Assembly (NCBI GenBank): GCA_030691295.1
Contig: JAUYEQ010000283.1
Span: 1-10,595 of the forward strand
Direction: 5' to 3'
DNA: 10,595 bases
DNA from: Bacteroidota bacterium
GTDB lineage: Bacteria; Bacteroidota; Bacteroidia; Bacteroidales; Prolixibacteraceae
Shown here: in pieces, positions 6,927 through 10,595 of the stretch
How the letters are laid out: each line of letters opens with the position of its first letter
How positions within the stretch are numbered: position 1 is the stretch's first letter
The notes under the pieces: generated by a model
What the model saw: the letters and a program-made list of their open reading frames with translations, nothing else
Told to the model about the DNA's origin: nothing
Database searches by the model: none
Position numbers and translations under genes: made by a program

Positions 6927-7616
6927 TCAGGCGGTTGCAAGGGTGGCGATGCTTACCCTTGCGTCAGTTTTGGAAATGATTGCCTGAGCGCAGGCTTCGA
7001 GCGTTGAGCCGGTTGTTACCACATCGTCAATCAGCAAAATATGTTTTCCGGAGAAAGCTTCCGGATCTGTTAATTCGAAAATTCCTTCCACATTTTGCCA
7101 CCGCTCGAAACGGGCTTTTCGCGTTTGTGTTTCGGTTGCAGTAATCCGTTTCAGGTTGTCGTCTGAAAGTTGTTTCTGCATCTGTTGGGCTATTCCTGAA
7201 GCAATCCACCAACTTTGATTGTACCCGCGCTTTTTTTCTTTCTGGGGGTGAAGCGGCACCGGACAAATTATATCAACTGAGGTAAAGCTTTCCGATTGCA
7301 GCAAATCAATCCCGAACTGTTTCCCGATTTCCGCACCCAGTTCTTTCATTCCCTTGTACTTGAGGTTGTGCAGCAGCGATTGATATTTGCTGCCTTTGCT
7401 GAAATGAAAAAATGCAGTGGCATGTTCAATTCTCACCCTTCCGTAGAAAAGCTGGGCGACAGGATTTTCCGGCTCACGGTGGAAATTTGTTCGCGGAATA
7501 TGATGAAGGCAATGCAGGCAAATCCACAGTTCCTGTTCAATCAGCTTATCACCGCAGGTCACACAAAGATTTGGAAAAATCAATTCAGTAAGGTAATACA
7601 GAATAGGAGAATTCAT
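6927..7616 (-). CDS. comF: ComF-family amidophosphoribosyltransferase-like protein
   Basis: 229 residues, normal for the family. An N-terminal four-cysteine zinc site (C18, C21, C33, C36) is followed by a type I phosphoribosyltransferase domain with LHNLKYKG near the middle, CPVPLHPQKEKKRGYNQS, and the PRPP-binding loop DDVVTTGST at 197-205. ComF proteins are linked to DNA uptake in naturally competent bacteria (with ComFA in Bacillus) and are widely kept in others; the substrate is not known. Here it stands alone, without a comFA or other competence gene in view. Start: ATG at 7616. A one-mismatch -7 box, TAACTTTC at 7667-7660 on minus, could drive it. No frame damage is seen. Confidence 0.92.
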   Translation of the reverse strand: MNSPILYYLTELIFPNLCVTCGDKLIEQELWICLHCLHHIPRTNFHREPENPVAQLFYGRVRIEHATAFFHFSKGSKYQSLLHNLKYKGMKELGAEIGKQFGIDLLQSESFTSVDIICPVPLHPQKEKKRGYNQSWWIASGIAQQMQKQLSDDNLKRITATETQTRKARFERWQNVEGIFELTDPEAFSGKHILLIDDVVTTGSTLEACAQAIISKTDARVSIATLATA

Positions 7617-7716
7617 CGTGCAATTTTAGTTGTTTAATTTTCAGTGAGATAATTGATTAGAAAGTTACGGAATAATATTAAATCATAATTTATTCGGGTG
7701 AGATTTTTTTCAGTAA

Positions 7717-8079
7717 CAAGCAATTAATGTAAACGATTACAGCGGATTGGTAATTGCGGGAGGACGGGCGCCTGAATATTTGAGATTAAACGCGAAGGTG
7801 ATAGAAATCGGCAAACATTTTTTTGTTGAAAATAAACCCGTTGCTGCAATTTGCCATGGGATTCAGATTTTAACTGCCGCCGGTGTTGTAAAAGGCAGAA
7901 AACTAACCGCCTATCCTGCTGTTGGCCCGGAAGTAACACTGGCCGGAGGAGAGTTCCAGAATATTCCGGTTAACGGAGCTTTTGTAGATGGTAATCTGGT
8001 TACTTCGCCTGCATGGCCAGCCCATCCAGCTTTTATACGGGAATTCTTGAAAATTATGGGCGCAACGATTGCGATCTAA
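7717..8079 (+). pseudogene. DJ-1/PfpI-family protein, 5'-truncated remnant
   Basis: About 120 codons open after an in-frame TAA at 7714-7716. They encode the C-terminal part of a DJ-1/PfpI (class I glutamine amidotransferase-like) protein: [18 protein letters not shown], the nucleophile elbow [10 protein letters not shown] with its cysteine, and [17 protein letters not shown]. Family members are around 170-200 residues; the first strands and helices, including the conserved acidic residue that supports the cysteine, are missing. The first usable start would be TTG at 7747, already inside the core. The upstream 100 bases up to comF are rich in stops and show no trace of the lost part in any frame. 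I infer a deletion remnant. The downstream end is intact and closes just before the hairpin at 8086. Confidence 0.8.
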
Positions 8080-8085
8080 AAAATT

Positions 8086-8130
8086 TGTCAGCCAATAAAC
8101 GTCCACCTAACGGGCGTTTATTGGCTGACA
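8086..8130. terminator. Strong hairpin terminator between convergent genes
   Basis: TGTCAGCCAATAAACG (8086-8101) pairs perfectly with CGTTTATTGGCTGACA (8115-8130). One G-U and two G-C pairs extend the stem to 19 bp around the 7-nt loop ACCTAAC. On the minus strand it is followed by AAATTTTTT, a proper U-tract, and begins 16 nt after the metallopeptidase stop, so it mainly serves that gene. It can also end transcripts from the DJ-1/PfpI remnant on plus. Confidence 0.85.
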
Positions 8131-8146
8131 TTTAATTATGCAATTT

Positions 8147-9817
8147 TTATTCAACAAACTGTTTGGCGTAATATTTTGCAGTTAGTTTTTCACCGGTTGC
8201 TTTTTCTATCATTTCATTCCACGAATACCTGGCTCCGGGGAGAAATACGTTTTTCCTGAGGTAGTCTCCCACAGCTTTCTCGCCAACCAGCGACAGCTTT
8301 TGAGTGATATTGGCAGTCATGTAGCTGTACAGTTGCGAAGCAAGAAGTTCACCCAGCAGGTAATTGTGGTAGTAGCAGGGATAAAGTGCAACATGAATTT
8401 TGGTTGCCCAGTCAGGCATATTTCTGCCTTCAGGATTTTTTATCATCTGGTAATTCTCAACCATGTCCCACCACAATTTATTCAGGTCCTGATCCGGATT
8501 TTCATACATCGACTTTTCAAAACGGTACATCACCTGTGCCCAGCGGCTGAATACAAGCATCTGGAGCCGGAGTGCCTTGCGGCTATCTTCAGCAATCTTT
8601 GCGCTTTCGGTTGAGTCGATGATTCCCATGTTCAGCATCCATTCAGGATTAGTAGCCATACGACCAAACATGTTGGCGATTGCTTCGGTGGTAAAAGTGT
8701 GGGCGGCATCCCGAAGTGTGAAAGGCAGCGACCGGTCGTTGTAGTATGAATAAACACCATGTCCGAGTTCATGAAGGATGGTGTTCATCCAGTACGAATC
8801 GGGACGAATATTGTCGAGTGTGCGCACATCACCTTCACGATCGATATCGGTGCAGAAAGCATGTTGGTTCTTTCCGGGTTTTTCGTAGAGGTCACTCTTT
8901 GCAAGAATGGCGTCAACATTGAGTCCGATGCCGTCATAAAAAGTAGCGACCAATTTAACCGGGTCCTGGTCTTTGTAGTATTTGTCAAAATTAACCGGAT
9001 AGATTTCCGGAGCTTCCTGGAAAAACCTGTTTTGGTAGTGCCATGGCTGCAAATCTTCCACTGCTATCTTGTACCTTTTTGCAAAATAAGCATCAATTTC
9101 GCCTTTCAACTGTGCAAAATTACCTTTAGTCAGATTGTCTAGTTCGTCGAAAGTTGCAGTTACTTCAGCCGGATCCTGGCCCGAAAGTTTAAGGCTCATT
9201 TCGTGGTAATTGCTGAACCCAAGGTTTTCTGCAATCAGATTGCGGTGTTTTACCAATTTGATAATGTCTTCGGCAACCACCGGCCCGAGCTGTTTGTGGG
9301 CTTCCCATGTTGCCTGAAGTTCAGTGTTTGAAGTCGAGTTTCTGAGCACATCTTCCACCTGATTGTCCGATAGTTCCTTTTCATTCACTTTCACCCTGAA
9401 GTTCAGGTACTTCTTGTTTATTTCAGTTTCCATTGCAAGCCGCGTGGCAATAAGGCTTGTATCTACCTGCTTTCCCAGATAACTATCATAGATTAAATCC
9501 AACTGACGCAGCAGCAGCGAATCTTTTACTGCATTCGATTCTTTGATCTCCTTCAGTTCCGCAAATGCTTTTTTGTCGGTGAAGTATTTGTCAAGTTCGA
9601 ATGCAGCTTTTTCACTAATCGCCAAATCGGCATCATTTCCGGAGATATTGGCATTCCACGAGGTAAGCGCCGATTCTTTGTATAGTGGAATGACCTTTGC
9701 GTCATAAGCAGTCAGAAATTCCCTGAGTCGTTTTTCCATTTTTTCCTGTTTGGTTGAACACGATGCAAGTATTGAAATAGTCAATACGGATAAGACAATT
9801 AATTTTAGATTTTTCAT
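8147..9817 (-). CDS. Zinc metallopeptidase lipoprotein, M2/M3-like (gluzincin)
   Basis: 556 residues. The N-terminus is a lipoprotein signal peptide: a KNLK start, hydrophobic residues 6-18 and lipobox LASC with C20 as the lipidated residue, so the mature protein is membrane-anchored outside the cytoplasm. The zinc site is H349-E-L-G-H353, with a third ligand at E378 in HTFTTEAIANMFG, a spacing of 29 from the first His as in clan MA(E) peptidases M2 and M3. Upstream, LQPWHYQNRFFQEAPEIY is characteristic of bacterial M2/M3-like enzymes. It likely hydrolyses oligopeptides or dipeptides during peptide uptake. It is divergent from an S46 dipeptidyl-peptidase gene, which fits shared peptide use. 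Start: ATG at 9817 with a consensus -7 box 39 bp upstream. M2 versus M3 membership needs a profile comparison. Confidence 0.9.
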   Translation of the reverse strand: MKNLKLIVLSVLTISILASCSTKQEKMEKRLREFLTAYDAKVIPLYKESALTSWNANISGNDADLAISEKAAFELDKYFTDKKAFAELKEIKESNAVKDSLLLRQLDLIYDSYLGKQVDTSLIATRLAMETEINKKYLNFRVKVNEKELSDNQVEDVLRNSTSNTELQATWEAHKQLGPVVAEDIIKLVKHRNLIAENLGFSNYHEMSLKLSGQDPAEVTATFDELDNLTKGNFAQLKGEIDAYFAKRYKIAVEDLQPWHYQNRFFQEAPEIYPVNFDKYYKDQDPVKLVATFYDGIGLNVDAILAKSDLYEKPGKNQHAFCTDIDREGDVRTLDNIRPDSYWMNTILHELGHGVYSYYNDRSLPFTLRDAAHTFTTEAIANMFGRMATNPEWMLNMGIIDSTESAKIAEDSRKALRLQMLVFSRWAQVMYRFEKSMYENPDQDLNKLWWDMVENYQMIKNPEGRNMPDWATKIHVALYPCYYHNYLLGELLASQLYSYMTANITQKLSLVGEKAVGDYLRKNVFLPGARYSWNEMIEKATGEKLTAKYYAKQFVE

Positions 9818-9855
9818 AGCTGTGAATTTTTGGATGTACGAAGGTAAAAGAAAGA

Positions 9856-9863
9856 CAAATATA
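9856..9863 (-). promoter_or_regulatory. -7 promoter box of the metallopeptidase gene
   Basis: Minus strand TATATTTG matches TAnnTTTG exactly, 39 bp before the ATG at 9817. No clear -33 TTG. The box lies only 9 bp from the opposing -7 box at 9873-9880, so the two promoters overlap. Confidence 0.6.
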
Positions 9864-9872
9864 TCTCATTTT

Positions 9873-9880
9873 TATCTTTG
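9873..9880 (+). promoter_or_regulatory. -7 promoter box of the S46 peptidase gene
   Basis: TATCTTTG matches TAnnTTTG exactly, 58 bp before the ATG at 9939; the leader would be about 50 nt. No clear -33 TTG. Confidence 0.6.
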
Positions 9881-9938
9881 CACTTTATTGTTATTATTGC
9901 CGGACCCAAAATTTAAAAACCCAAAATCAACTTTGACC

Positions 9939-10595
9939 ATGATGAACATTAAAAAATCCGGATTATTATTCCTTTCAGTCCTCATTTTGTCGGTTAACTC
10001 TTTGCGTGCCGATGAAGGAATGTGGATGCTGCCACTGATTCAAAAGCTGAACAGTAGAGAAATGTCAAAAATAGGGTTTAAGCTCTCTGCAAAAGATATT
10101 TACGACATCAATAAGTCAAGTTTAAAAGATGCAATATTGCAGTTTGGCGGCGGCTGTACTGCCGAAATAATTTCCAAAGACGGACTTGTTTTAACCAACC
10201 ACCATTGCGGTTACGGGGCCATTCAGAAATTGAGTGCGGTCGATCACGACTACCTGCAAACAGGTTTCTGGGCAAAGAACCGTGAAGAAGAACTTCCGGC
10301 CAAAGGCTTGACTGTTACTTTTCTCGACCGGTTTGAAGATGTTACAAAAGTAGTAACGGAGGCGATGGCTGCGGCAACAGATCCAAAAGCCAAAGAAGAT
10401 GCTTTAAAAACAATATCCGATCAGTTGTCAACCAAAGCCGTGGGCGAAAACAAATATCTAAAAGGCAGGATAGTCTCCTACTTCGGAGGCAATCAATATT
10501 ATTTGATACTCACCAAAACATACAATGACATCCGTTTTGTGGGTGCACCCCCTTCTTCGATTGGCAAATTTGGAGCAGATACCGATAACTGGATG
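9939..10595 (+). CDS. S46-family dipeptidyl-peptidase (DPP7/DPP11 type), N-terminal part (partial at window edge)
   Basis: 219 residues are visible and the frame is open to the edge. A Sec signal peptide (NIKKSG, then a hydrophobic stretch to about 22, with a likely cut after LRA at 24) sends it to the periplasm. The mature protein begins DEGMWMLPLIQKLN, a hallmark of S46 peptidases, followed by LQFGGGCTAEIIS and the catalytic-histidine motif TNHHCGYGAIQ (H88-H89). S46 enzymes are chymotrypsin-like serine peptidases that remove dipeptides from oligopeptide N-termini. The Asp and Ser of the triad and the residue that separates the DPP7 from the DPP11 preference lie outside the window. Two adjacent ATG codons (9939 and 9942) are possible starts. 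The gene is divergent from the lipoprotein metallopeptidase, consistent with joint peptide breakdown in the periplasm. Confidence 0.93.
   Translation, partial: MMNIKKSGLLFLSVLILSVNSLRADEGMWMLPLIQKLNSREMSKIGFKLSAKDIYDINKSSLKDAILQFGGGCTAEIISKDGLVLTNHHCGYGAIQKLSAVDHDYLQTGFWAKNREEELPAKGLTVTFLDRFEDVTKVVTEAMAAATDPKAKEDALKTISDQLSTKAVGENKYLKGRIVSYFGGNQYYLILTKTYNDIRFVGAPPSSIGKFGADTDNWM

Noticed and set aside
1..10595. CRISPR array, tRNA, rRNA or complete insertion sequence
   Set aside because: No regularly spaced repeats, no cloverleaf or rRNA-like stretch, and no transposase or integrase frame were seen.

Overview
The window looks like a chromosomal segment of a Bacteroidota bacterium, probably Bacteroidales or a relative. 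The evidence is the -7 promoter element TAnnTTTG in front of several genes, the lack of strong Shine-Dalgarno sites, an S46-type peptidase, and the style of the proteins. No exact genus can be read from the sequence.

Layout. (1) 1-1484, minus: N-terminal part of the cobalamin-dependent methionine synthase metH, running off the left edge. (2) 1485-1803: AT-rich intergenic region with a probable metH promoter on one strand and the promoter plus operator of a DNA methyltransferase on the other. (3) 1804-4857: a compact, AT-rich type II restriction-modification (R-M) locus. The gamma-class N6-adenine methyltransferase is on plus. Convergent to it, on minus, are a 79-aa XRE-type controller (C) protein, a short ORF and a PD-(D/E)XK endonuclease. 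(4) 4987-6462, plus: cysS, cysteinyl-tRNA synthetase. (5) 6458-6882, minus: a broken rhuM-family gene. (6) 6927-7616, minus: comF-type phosphoribosyltransferase. (7) 7717-8079, plus: C-terminal remnant of a DJ-1/PfpI-family gene. (8) 8086-8130: strong hairpin terminator. (9) 8147-9817, minus: lipoprotein zinc metallopeptidase of the M2/M3 type. (10) 9939-10595, plus: 5' part of an S46 dipeptidyl-peptidase gene, running off the right edge.

The most interesting part is the R-M locus. A 17-bp palindrome, TATTCC-N5-GGAATA, occurs exactly in front of the methyltransferase gene (1754-1770) and again, 3.1 kb away, in front of the controller gene (4904-4920). A weaker copy with one mismatch (4869-4885) lies over the controller's own core promoter. 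This is the arrangement expected of a C protein that activates from a distal site, represses from a proximal site, and also acts on the methyltransferase. The endonuclease reading frame appears to be split by a one-base insertion in an A5T5 run, so nuclease activity may be lost while methylation remains.

The two broken genes right of cysS (rhuM, DJ-1/PfpI) and the AT-rich island left of it suggest that the flanks of cysS have gained and lost DNA. The metH, cysS, comF and peptidase genes look like resident core genes.
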